Below are positions 15,443-22,898 of a stretch of DNA of 28,573 nt, one piece after another. Under the pieces are notes generated by a model. It saw only the letters and a program-made list of their open reading frames with translations. It ran no database searches and was not told the DNA's origin. Source of the DNA: Megamonas sp. UBA1799 (GTDB lineage: Bacteria; Bacillota; Negativicutes; Selenomonadales; Selenomonadaceae). A program made the position numbers and the translations under genes. Positions within the stretch are counted from its first letter, which is position 1, and each line of letters opens with the position of its first letter. The stretch spans positions 1-28,573 of the forward strand of contig DCFR01000024.1 of the NCBI GenBank assembly GCA_002319815.1, given 5' to 3'.

Positions 15443-15472
15443 TTGACAAGAGTGCTAAAATAAACATAGTAT
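15443..15472 (+). promoter_or_regulatory. Promoter of the MFS transporter gene
   Basis: TTGACA (15443-15448), 18-bp spacer, TAGTAT (15467-15472), about 30 bp before the TTG start. Confidence 0.6.
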
Positions 15473-15501
15473 AAATATAAATAGAAAATGGATGTGAGTT
15501 T

Positions 15502-16731
15502 TTGAATTGGAAAACGGTCCTGGCAATTCTTTCTTGTAATATTGTCTTTATGTCGGCCAGCTACACTATGCTGATTCCTTTTCTTCCCATGTACTTGACA
15601 GAAGAACTTGGCGTTGATGCAGCATCGGTGAACTTATGGTCCGGCATCGTCTTTTCCTCGACCTTTCTTGTCAGCGCTATCATGGCGCCAATCTGGGGAC
15701 GCATGGCGGATACCAAAGGAAAACGCTTAATGGCTATCCGTGCCAGCATTCTTTTAACGATCAGCTATTTTTTAGGCGGCATTGTCACTTCGCCGGAACA
15801 GCTCACCCTCATGCGTATTTTCCAAGGATTTGCTGCCGGACTTTGGCCGATGGATCTTGCCATCATGACACTTTATGCCCCACCGGAAAAGCTTGGGCTC
15901 TGCTTAGGCACCATGCAGGGTGTCCTGACGGGCGGCGGTGTTATCGGCCCGCTTTTAGGCGGCATTCTGGCAGAATTTTTTGGCATGCGTGTATCCTTTT
16001 TTCTGGCAGCTGCCGGCCTTTTATTCAACAGTATCGTGTTTATCTTCTTTATTAAGGAGCCGCCCAATCCGGCAGGCAAGGATACTGCCCGGGAGAAATC
16101 GGCTCCGGCAGAAAAAAGTGCCGCTTCCTCTCTTTTGCGCATTCCACTAATTCGCCATATGCTGGTCTGCGGTATGCTGGTTCAGATGGTCATCCTGATC
16201 TTGCAGCCGATCATGACGACCTATATTACTAAGCTGGCCGGCAATCTGCCCAATCTTATTTTTGTCTCGGGCCTCATCTTCTCCCTGGGCGGCATTGCCG
16301 GCGCCATCACCGCGCCTTTTTGGGGGCAATTCGGCCAGCATCACGGCTTTTTTAAAACCATGAGCCTTGCTCTGGTTTTTGCCGGTATTTCAATTACAAT
16401 ACAGGGAATCCCCGAAAATCTCTATTGGTTTGCCGGGATGCAATTTACCGGCGGTCTTTTCTTTTCCGGCATTTATCCATCCATCAATGCCATTCTGGCG
16501 GCAAATACACCGGCTCAATTCAAAGGCAGCGTTTTCGGCCTGTTCTTTTCCTCCCAGCAGATTGGCTCCATGATCGGCCCTCTTTTAGGGGGCGTCATCG
16601 CCACTTTTCTGGGAATGAAATATGTCTTTTTCACGGCCGGAATTATTCTGGTGATCCTGAGCTTTGCCGTCCATCACCACTTCATAACGGAACCTTCCCT
16701 AAAGGCATCAACCGAAACTTCGCTGAAATAA
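15502..16731 (+). CDS. MFS transporter (drug:H+ antiporter-like, 12 TM)
   Basis: A 409-aa major facilitator with two six-helix halves joined by a charged loop near residues 190-215 (NPAGKDTAREKSAPAEKS). Motif A is GRMADTKGKR after helix 2, and antiporter-like motif C is in the GGGVIGPLLGG region of helix 5. It resembles the DHA1/MdtG group of multidrug or metabolite exporters. The start is TTG at 15502 with a GTGAG-type ribosome site; the first membrane helix begins at once, so little could be missing. It diverges from the desulfidase operon and may share regulation, perhaps exporting a product or toxic by-product; that is inference. No clear terminator follows before phoR. Confidence 0.88.
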   Translation: MNWKTVLAILSCNIVFMSASYTMLIPFLPMYLTEELGVDAASVNLWSGIVFSSTFLVSAIMAPIWGRMADTKGKRLMAIRASILLTISYFLGGIVTSPEQLTLMRIFQGFAAGLWPMDLAIMTLYAPPEKLGLCLGTMQGVLTGGGVIGPLLGGILAEFFGMRVSFFLAAAGLLFNSIVFIFFIKEPPNPAGKDTAREKSAPAEKSAASSLLRIPLIRHMLVCGMLVQMVILILQPIMTTYITKLAGNLPNLIFVSGLIFSLGGIAGAITAPFWGQFGQHHGFFKTMSLALVFAGISITIQGIPENLYWFAGMQFTGGLFFSGIYPSINAILAANTPAQFKGSVFGLFFSSQQIGSMIGPLLGGVIATFLGMKYVFFTAGIILVILSFAVHHHFITEPSLKASTETSLK

Positions 16732-16800
16732 GTCGATGCATTAGCCGGAACATCTTTGTCTTTCTGATATAGCACACAGTCAGGGGAGCACAGGCATTCA

Positions 16801-16851
16801 TGTTAGGTTTTTGTTAAAAAACAGTTTTGTTGAAACGCAATATGCTACAAT
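16801..16851 (+). promoter_or_regulatory. phoR: Pho box pair and promoter of phoR
   Basis: TGTTAG (16801-16806) and TGTTAA (16812-16817) are separated by 5 bp; on the opposite strand they read TTAACA-N5-CTAACA, identical in form to the repeats at pstB. A -10 box TACAAT (16846-16851) lies 28 bp downstream and no good -35 is seen. The repeats face the other way and sit further from the -10 than at pstS and pstB. Confidence 0.6.
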
Positions 16852-16880
16852 AAAAGCATCTATCGCATAAGGAAGGGATT

Positions 16881-18662
16881 ATGATGCCCCAATCAAAAAT
16901 CAGCCGGCGAATTACCGGATCTTTTTTAATGCTGACGGCTTCGGCAATTCTCTTGCTGGGCGCTTACCTGCTGCATTTTTACTATCAGGACAGCCTGACC
17001 CGTCAGACAGACGAACTGACGCGCAGTGCAATTTTAGCGGAAACCCTGTTGGCCGACGCCGTCAGGCAGGACTCTCCCGAAAAAGACCTGACGCCAAAAC
17101 TCATTGACATCCAGCAGCGCACCGGCCTCCGTCTGACGCTCATCAATGCCGATGGAAGAGTTCTGGCCGATTCCTCCGAACCGGCGGAGTCCTTGGACAA
17201 TCACCGTACCCGCCCTGAAGTACAGGGAGCTTTCGCTGGCAGTGACAGCCATGCCATACGCTACAGCGATACTTTAAAAGAAAACATGCTGTACGTTGCC
17301 GTGCCCGTTTATGATGCCTCGGCTAATCCTCTCGGCATCGTCCGAACCGCTACTTCCTTGTCACCCATTGAAGCCGCCTATGCACATGGCCGCAGCATGA
17401 TCTTACTGGCTTTGCTGCTGACTTCTTTGGCGGCACTCGCCGCCGGACTGCTGCTGGCGCACCATGAGCTCCGTCCGATCCGCCGTATGACTGCCGATGC
17501 CCGCGCCATTAGCGACGGCGATTTCAAACGCCGTCTTGCCATCCAGACCGGCGACGAACTGGAACTGCTGGCACAGACCATCAACCAGCTTACTGCCGGT
17601 CTGGCAAAAAAAATAGGCGAAGCCGAAGCAGCCTCGCATCAACAATCCTTGATTCTGGAAAATATGGACAACGGTGTGCTGCTGCTGAACGCACAAGGGA
17701 AAATTCTCACGGCCAACCGGCAGGCCGCCCGTCTGCTCTCCCTGGAATCTGACTATGCCGGAAAAAGCAGTATCCAGGCGGTTGGCAGCGTTGCGCTGGC
17801 CGCTGCCGCTCGCGACGCCATTGAAACGACGATGCCGCAGTCGCTGACCATCCCCTTCCGCCAACAGGGAATCTCCCGGACATTTGCCGTATTCATCGCC
17901 CCCTGTCCGGAAGGCAACTCCGTGCGCATTCTCTGTGTATTCCATGATATATCGCTGCTCCAGCAAATGGCGGAAAGGCAAAACGAATTTGTGGCCAATG
18001 CCGCCCATGAGATACGGACGCCGCTTACGGCCATTTATGGCTTTGCCGAAACTCTGCTGGATGATGATTTCCGAGAGCCGGCAATCAGCCGCCAATGCAT
18101 TCGTTCCATTTACGAAGAAGCCGGACGGCTCAGACGGCTCGTCAACGATCTCTTGCAGCTTGCCCGTTTGGAGCGCCGGGATTATCGCAGTCAGCTGGTT
18201 TTGGAACGCATCGATGCCGGCCGCCTTCCCGCACAAATTGGGCAGCGGCTGCAGGCCCAGCTCGCCGCAAAACAGCTTCACTTCAAGACCGCCGCTCCAC
18301 CGCAGCCAGCTTTTATTAAAGCCGATCCGATACTCGTCGATCAAATGCTGGCCAATCTAGTGGAAAACGCTATTCATTATACACCGGAGGGCGGAGAAAT
18401 TTCTTTAACCTGTCAGGCCACCGGCAAAGAAGTATGCTTTATGATTAGCGACAATGGCGATGGTATTGCCCCTGAACACCTGCCATTTATATTCGACCGC
18501 TTCTACCGAGCCGACAAAACCCGCTCCCGCAGCAGCGGCGGGAGCGGTATCGGCCTTTCTCTGGTACGTTTCTTTGTGGAACTTTTCAATGGCCGCATCA
18601 CCGTTGCCAGCGAACTGCAGCAAGGAACCACTTTTACCATCATCCTGCCGCAGCTGCCCTGA
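16881..18662 (+). CDS. phoR: PhoR-like sensor histidine kinase
   Basis: A 593-aa membrane kinase likely sensing phosphate status with PhoU/Pst. Domains in order are TM1 (about 13-32); an extracytoplasmic PAS/Cache-like sensor (about 33-165); TM2 (about 172-193); HAMP (about 194-247); and PAS (about 255-360). HisKA follows with the phosphoacceptor His376 in NAAHEIRTPLTAIYGF, then HATPase with N-box LVENAIHYTPEGG, G1 DNGDGIAP, F-box FDRFYRAD and G2 GGSGIGLSLV. The ATG at 16881 follows GGAAGGG. It converges on phoU with only 12 bp between stops, and a Pho box pair precedes it. The likely response regulator lies 13 kb away at 2989-3693. The PhoR name rests on architecture plus neighbours. Confidence 0.88.
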   Translation: MMPQSKISRRITGSFLMLTASAILLLGAYLLHFYYQDSLTRQTDELTRSAILAETLLADAVRQDSPEKDLTPKLIDIQQRTGLRLTLINADGRVLADSSEPAESLDNHRTRPEVQGAFAGSDSHAIRYSDTLKENMLYVAVPVYDASANPLGIVRTATSLSPIEAAYAHGRSMILLALLLTSLAALAAGLLLAHHELRPIRRMTADARAISDGDFKRRLAIQTGDELELLAQTINQLTAGLAKKIGEAEAASHQQSLILENMDNGVLLLNAQGKILTANRQAARLLSLESDYAGKSSIQAVGSVALAAAARDAIETTMPQSLTIPFRQQGISRTFAVFIAPCPEGNSVRILCVFHDISLLQQMAERQNEFVANAAHEIRTPLTAIYGFAETLLDDDFREPAISRQCIRSIYEEAGRLRRLVNDLLQLARLERRDYRSQLVLERIDAGRLPAQIGQRLQAQLAAKQLHFKTAAPPQPAFIKADPILVDQMLANLVENAIHYTPEGGEISLTCQATGKEVCFMISDNGDGIAPEHLPFIFDRFYRADKTRSRSSGGSGIGLSLVRFFVELFNGRITVASELQQGTTFTIILPQLP

Positions 18663-18683
18663 CGCCTGGCGAGGTCAGCGCAG
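18653..18683. repeat. Inverted repeat spanning the phoR and phoU stop codons
   Basis: GCTGCCCTGAC (18655-18665 region) and GTCAGCGCAGC are complementary at 10 of 11 positions around a short GC-rich loop that itself contains CGCC/GGCG. It covers both stop codons of the convergent genes. No T tract follows on either strand, so classical termination is not obvious. Confidence 0.5.
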
Positions 18684-19343
18684 CTTACGTACGCGCTCAG
18701 CCGTTTCCAAATAAACCACCCATTCGGCAATGTTTGTCGCATGATCACCGATACGCTCCAGATAGCGAGCGACAAAAAGCAGCTGTGCCTGCTGCCGGGC
18801 CTTCACTATATCATTCACGGCAGCCCCGGACAGTTCCGTAAAACTTCTGGCAAATAATTCATCCAGTTCATCGTCCTGACGACAAACTGCTTCAGCCAGA
18901 ACAATATCTGCCTCCCGATACGCTTTCATCGCCTGTTTGACCATGACAAGTGCTGTCTCGGCCAGCTGCGGCGTATATAACAGCTCCACCGGCTGCTTCT
19001 CCGCTGCCAGCGCTTTCGCCGTCTTTGCAATATCAAAAGCATGGTCACCGATGCGTTCCAGATCGCTGGCAATCTTGAAGCTGGTCGCTATGACCCGAAG
19101 ATCATGGGCAATCGGCTGCTGTTTGGCAATCAGCAAAAGACTGAAATCCTCGATTTCAATCGTCAGGTCATCAATATCATCATCTTCTTTCATGATTTGG
19201 CGGGCCAGATCCCGGTCCTGCGTAATCAAAGAATGCGTTGCCCGTTCGATGGCAGTTGTAACCAGCTCGCCCATCTGTATGACTTTATTCTGCAGCTCCG
19301 CCAGATCATGAATATACTCCTGTCGTGTGCTCTTGTTTTCCAT
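18675..19343 (-). CDS. phoU: PhoU, phosphate signalling/transport regulator
   Basis: PhoU links Pst transporter activity to PhoR signalling and keeps the Pho response off when phosphate is plentiful. The 222-aa all-helical protein has two PhoU repeats. Metal-binding signatures are SDLERIGDHAFDIAK (about 92-106) and its second copy ARYLERIGDHATNIAEW near residue 195-210. The start at 19343 is 12 bases after the pstB stop with a good ribosome site (AGGAGGAAAAAG), so pstB-phoU form one operon under the Pho box upstream of pstB. Confidence 0.96.
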   Translation of the reverse strand: MENKSTRQEYIHDLAELQNKVIQMGELVTTAIERATHSLITQDRDLARQIMKEDDDIDDLTIEIEDFSLLLIAKQQPIAHDLRVIATSFKIASDLERIGDHAFDIAKTAKALAAEKQPVELLYTPQLAETALVMVKQAMKAYREADIVLAEAVCRQDDELDELFARSFTELSGAAVNDIVKARQQAQLLFVARYLERIGDHATNIAEWVVYLETAERVRKLR

Positions 19344-19355
19344 ACTTTTTCCTCC

Positions 19356-20111
19356 TCAGCCGAAGCGGCCGGTGATATAGTCTTCGGTCTTTTTTTGTGC
19401 CGGTTTTGTAAAAATCACATTGGTATCATCATATTCTATAACTTTTCCATTCAGAAAAAACGCCGTGCGGTCTGAAACCCGGGCCGCCTGCTGCATATTA
19501 TGCGTTACCATTACAATGGTATAGCGCTGCTTAAGCTCGCTGACCAGTTCCTCAATTTTCATGGTGGAAATCGGATCCAGCGCCGAACAAGGTTCATCCA
19601 TCAGCACAACCTCAGGAGCCACCGCCAAAGTGCGGGCAATACAAAGGCGCTGCTGTTGACCGCCGGATAAGCCTCCCGCCGATGTCTTCAAACGATCCTT
19701 GACTTCATCCCACAGAGCAGCACCCTGTAAGCTCTGTTCCACGACCTCATCCAAAACCTTTTTATCGGTAACCCCATGCACCCGGCAGCCATAGGCCACA
19801 TTATCATAAATGGACATAGGAAATGGATTCGGCCGCTGAAAGACCATGCCAACCCGTTTGCGCAGCAGAACAATATCCGTATCCGGCGCATACACATCCT
19901 GCCCATCCAGCGTAACCCGCCCGTCAATATGCACACCGTCGACCAGATCATTCATCCGGTTCAGCGTTTTTAAAAAAGTTGATTTACCGCAGCCGGACGG
20001 CCCGATCAGCGCAACCACCGAATGCTCCGGTACCCGCAGCGAGACATCATACAGTGCCTGCGCGGCGCCATAAAAAAGGTTCAGGCGTTCCACCTGCATC
20101 TTATCATCCAT
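19356..20111 (-). CDS. pstB: PstB, phosphate ABC transporter ATP-binding protein
   Basis: ATPase of the PstSCAB phosphate importer. It has Walker A GPSGCGKST, the PstB-specific VGMVFQRPNPFPMSIYDNVAYG (key part FQRPNPFPMSI), signature LSGGQQQRLCIARTL, Walker B VVLMDEPCSALDPIST and H-loop VTHNMQQAARVSD. The start is placed at the second ATG (20111, MDDKM, 251 aa), seven bases from AGGAGG; the first ATG at 20117 is only one base from it. It is separated by about 13 kb from its permeases pstCA, but has its own Pho boxes and is followed by phoU. Length and motifs are complete. Confidence 0.96.
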   Translation of the reverse strand: MDDKMQVERLNLFYGAAQALYDVSLRVPEHSVVALIGPSGCGKSTFLKTLNRMNDLVDGVHIDGRVTLDGQDVYAPDTDIVLLRKRVGMVFQRPNPFPMSIYDNVAYGCRVHGVTDKKVLDEVVEQSLQGAALWDEVKDRLKTSAGGLSGGQQQRLCIARTLAVAPEVVLMDEPCSALDPISTMKIEELVSELKQRYTIVMVTHNMQQAARVSDRTAFFLNGKVIEYDDTNVIFTKPAQKKTEDYITGRFG

Positions 20112-20130
20112 ATTCATACCTCCTGCTACG

Positions 20131-20184
20131 ACTATATCATGCCCGCCGAAAATTTTTGTTAGGGGCGTGTTAAGATTATGTAAA
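20131..20184 (-). promoter_or_regulatory. pstB: Pho box array and promoter of pstB-phoU
   Basis: On the minus strand TTTACA (20179-20184), TTAACA (20168-20173) and CTAACA (20157-20162) are spaced exactly 5 bp apart. A -10 box TATAGT (20131-20136) follows after 20 bp, the same gap as at pstS. The core TGTTAAGATTATGT of this site recurs exactly at 8327-8340 in the pstS site. Confidence 0.78.
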
Positions 20185-20227
20185 TGCAGAAAAAAATGCC
20201 GGAGAAAGAAGATACACCCTGTCCCTA

Positions 20228-20236
20228 TGATATAAT
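20228..20236 (+). promoter_or_regulatory. Extended -10 promoter of the DUF4127 gene
   Basis: TGATATAAT gives a TGn extended -10 element with a consensus TATAAT (20231-20236) and no recognisable -35. Transcription would start near 20243, inside the longest possible reading frame, which supports the downstream GTG start at 20271. The Pho boxes of pstB lie 47-74 bp upstream. Confidence 0.55.
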
Positions 20237-20270
20237 GGAAGACAATATCATGTCAGAAAGAAGGATTTTG

Positions 20271-21953
20271 GTGCGAAAACATCTTTTCCTGTTTGCTATT
20301 TGCCTAATAACAGCCATTGGTTTTTATAACGTTACACTGCATCCGCCTGCGGCAGGAATCCCGGTCAGCATCGCAGCCAAAAATGGCCCCCGTGTTCTTC
20401 TCATGCCGCTCGACAGCCGACCGCCCTGCCGTCAATTCGTCATTGATGCCGGGCGCATCGCCGGCATTGAGATTATAACGCCGCCGTCTAAGCTCATGGA
20501 CTACTACTCACAACCGGGCAACACAAAAGCTTTGCAGGATTGGGTAATGGCCAATATCAACGGCTGCGACGCGGCGATTCTTTCCATTGACCAGTTGCTG
20601 CATGGCGGCCTTTTAGCTGCCCGCGAAGCCAAGAAATCACCTGCAGATGTCGCTGCTTTATTAACCTTTTTTTCCCGCCTTCACCAATGCCATCCAGAAG
20701 TTCCGCTCTACGCCTTTAATATTCTGCCCCGTCTGACGCCGCCGGACAGTATTGACAGCTGGCCGGAGCGAAAACGGCTCATGCGTTATTCTCGTCTGGC
20801 TGACCGCACAGCGCTGGCCGCATCCTCCCCGAACCCGGACGATCTTGCCGCCCTGAACCAGCTAAAAAAAGAGATTCAGCCCGAAAATCTGCGTCAGTAT
20901 GAGGAACTTTTCCGGCAAAACACCCAACTAAATAAACAACTGGCGCGGCTGGCTAAAAAAGGTATTTTTACCCGCCTGGTCATCGGCCAGGATGACGGCG
21001 AAAAATATGGCATTCCGAATATGGAAAAACGCGCCATTCAAACCTATCTGACAGTGGAAAACATTACGGATAAACAGGTTTTTATCACGCATGGCGCCGA
21101 TGAAATCGCCCTGACGCTGCTGGCTGCAATTGACGTGCAAAAGAACGGGCGCTCTCCAAGAATTTTTTTGGCGTACAATGATCCCGCTACGCCAGAATAT
21201 ATCATGCCTTACATGGCGGGATCGATTGCCGCCACCGCACAGGAAAAGATCCAGCTGCTCCACGGGATCCAGACCGAAACGCCGGAAACCGCCGACTTTA
21301 TCCTCTATCTTTCCGGCGGCAATACAGCGACGCTTAGCTGCCGCCGGGAAAATGCCGCCAATATCAAAAATTTTATCCGGCAGGGATATTCGCTGGCGCT
21401 GGTTGATCTCAGCGAGCACTTTGCCGCAGATGAAACTCTGCTGCCTCTGCTCATTAAGAATCAAACACCGCTCCATTCCCTTATCGCCTACGCCGGCTGG
21501 AACACAGCCAGCAATGCCATTGGAACCGCTATGAGTCAGGCGGTGCTCTTTACGAATGGAAAACAGACTGCAGCCAACCATGATGATTGGCTGCGTCTCT
21601 ATGCCGCCAATCTAACTTTCCTTGACAATCGCTATCTTGAAGACTATTTCTACCTTAAGGACAGTATTGACGGCATTAACAGCAGCCTGCGGAAAGCCGG
21701 CTACACCAATGTCAGCGATCTGGATCTGGAACACAATTACCAGTGGGCCAATTACATGCTGCAAACCGCCATGAACCGCCGCTTATCCCGCCTGAAACAA
21801 ACAGCAGCTTTCCGGGCTCCCGTTGTGCTGTCATCGCCGGACGGACCGGCCAAGCTATATGTGCGCGAAATCAGCTGCGATACCAGCTATCCTTGGCCGC
21901 GCACCTTTGAAATCTATCTCCATTCCACGCTCTGGCTGAACGAAATAAAATAA
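20271..21953 (+). CDS. DUF4127 family protein, exported or membrane-anchored
   Basis: A protein of unknown function recognised as DUF4127 by VLLMPLDSRPPCRQFVIDAG near the N terminus (key part MPLDSRPP) and SIDQLLHGGLLAAR. The family has no established activity. Residues about 5-20 (LFLFAICLITAIGFYNV) form a signal peptide or membrane anchor, so the roughly 530-residue body should lie outside the membrane. The start is placed at GTG 20271 (560 aa), with AAGGA five bases upstream and an extended -10 promoter just ahead. An ATG at 20250 and a longer frame from 20184 are alternatives. It diverges from pstB across a region with Pho boxes, so phosphate control is possible. It ends at a bidirectional terminator. 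Confidence 0.82.
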   Translation: MRKHLFLFAICLITAIGFYNVTLHPPAAGIPVSIAAKNGPRVLLMPLDSRPPCRQFVIDAGRIAGIEIITPPSKLMDYYSQPGNTKALQDWVMANINGCDAAILSIDQLLHGGLLAAREAKKSPADVAALLTFFSRLHQCHPEVPLYAFNILPRLTPPDSIDSWPERKRLMRYSRLADRTALAASSPNPDDLAALNQLKKEIQPENLRQYEELFRQNTQLNKQLARLAKKGIFTRLVIGQDDGEKYGIPNMEKRAIQTYLTVENITDKQVFITHGADEIALTLLAAIDVQKNGRSPRIFLAYNDPATPEYIMPYMAGSIAATAQEKIQLLHGIQTETPETADFILYLSGGNTATLSCRRENAANIKNFIRQGYSLALVDLSEHFAADETLLPLLIKNQTPLHSLIAYAGWNTASNAIGTAMSQAVLFTNGKQTAANHDDWLRLYAANLTFLDNRYLEDYFYLKDSIDGINSSLRKAGYTNVSDLDLEHNYQWANYMLQTAMNRRLSRLKQTAAFRAPVVLSSPDGPAKLYVREISCDTSYPWPRTFEIYLHSTLWLNEIK

Positions 21954-21963
21954 AGCACCTGCC

Positions 21964-22031
21964 CCTGACCAGGCAGAAAAAAACTCCGCCACCTTATCCT
22001 CCGGTGACGGAGCTTTTTCTGCCTGGTCAGG
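21964..22031. terminator. Nested inverted repeat, bidirectional terminator
   Basis: Outer arms CCTGACCAGGCAGAAAAA (21964-21981) and TTTTTCTGCCTGGTCAGG (22014-22031) are perfectly complementary over 18 bp. Inside, CTCCGCCACC and GGTGACGGAG pair with one mismatch. The inner hairpin is followed by T-rich tracts on both strands, so it can stop transcription from DUF4127 (+) and from the P-loop/Asp23 gene (-), whose stop codon lies inside the outer arm. Confidence 0.88.
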
Positions 22032-22860
22032 CACCCACATAAAGCGCCTTAACCATGATATTCACTTGCTGTACAACCATACCGGTCATATACTCGATCG
22101 CTTCTTTGATTTTCTGCTGGGTTTGGCTGATCAATGTCGGAATATGCTTGCCATACGAGAGCACAACCTCACAGGACACCTCAATGCCGCGATCCTCATC
22201 GCCTTCCATGACATGACGCACCTTCACATGGCCAACTTTGGTAACAAAATTCTTTTCTCCCACCAGCCGGCTCACAATCTCTTTAATCGCCGAATCGTCA
22301 ATAACTAATTTGCCATAATAGCTAAACACGGGGCGGACAATCGACTTCTCACCCAGACGGCGCCGTTTTGTCCGTGACTTTTTGAAAAATGACTGAATTG
22401 GATCAATTAAATACCCGGAAAAATGCGGTTTCAACTCGATTGTCGGCACAGGGATAATATGCTTGCCTTCCTTAATGCGATAATGATAAGCAGTTTCCAT
22501 CTCCGCTTTGGTCGCAATATCCTGAATATGAACAATCGTTTCAATTGGCGGCAGCTCGAGAATTTTGGCAATCTTATGTACCATATTTTCCGAAGTGCCA
22601 AGGATCAAAATGCGATGCGGCTTAACTTCCTGCAGCGCCGTTCTGACTTCTTCCGCATGTCCCGGTAAAATAAAAATAGCCCGCCGTACTGCCATAATTT
22701 TGCTTTTTTCATGTTTTGCAGAGTGTCCCGCGATGATTTTTCCATCCTTGATGAGAATGCCATCATCAATAATCGCATCCGCCTGATGCTCATGTGCCAC
22801 CAAAAGAGCACGATGACTTTTCCCCGTTCCACTAGGACCCACCAAAGCTATTACATCCAT
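22027..22860 (-). CDS. P-loop protein with C-terminal Asp23/Gls24 domain
   Basis: A fusion of about 277 aa. The N terminus has a Walker A motif GPSGTGKS (8-15), suggesting nucleotide binding, followed by a region with VRRAIFILPGHAEEV and ILILGTSENM. Residues about 140-180 form a basic linker (FFKKSRTKRRRLGEK). The C-terminal 100 residues match the Asp23/Gls24 (alkaline shock, envelope stress) fold, with VRPVFSYYGKLVIDD and VVQQVNIMVKALYV. Function is unknown. The start is set at ATG 22860 with AGGTGG eight bases upstream; a GTG four codons earlier is possible. It follows the PHP gene by 38 bp and ends in the bidirectional terminator. The position after rny-ymdB-spoVS-PHP suggests a link with RNA decay or envelope stress, but this is speculative. 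Confidence 0.8.
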   Translation of the reverse strand: MDVIALVGPSGTGKSHRALLVAHEHQADAIIDDGILIKDGKIIAGHSAKHEKSKIMAVRRAIFILPGHAEEVRTALQEVKPHRILILGTSENMVHKIAKILELPPIETIVHIQDIATKAEMETAYHYRIKEGKHIIPVPTIELKPHFSGYLIDPIQSFFKKSRTKRRRLGEKSIVRPVFSYYGKLVIDDSAIKEIVSRLVGEKNFVTKVGHVKVRHVMEGDEDRGIEVSCEVVLSYGKHIPTLISQTQQKIKEAIEYMTGMVVQQVNIMVKALYVGA

Positions 22861-22898
22861 CTCGTATTCCACCTGACCTTTTCATTCTTTCCTTTGCT

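Larger units (their letters stand above)
15144..15501. other. Divergent control region between the desulfidase operon and the MFS gene
   Basis: This 358-bp gap holds the minus-strand promoter (15255-15283) and attenuator (15191-15232), and the plus-strand MFS promoter (15443-15472). It also holds an inverted repeat AGAAACA/TGTTTCT (15367-15373 and 15379-15385) with a 5-bp centre, a possible operator. No ORF with a ribosome site was found in 15290-15440. Confidence 0.6.

Noticed and set aside
17403..18344. 313-aa minus-strand frame opposite phoR
   Set aside because: It lies wholly antisense to phoR kinase domains with clear motifs; no ribosome site and no recognisable features.
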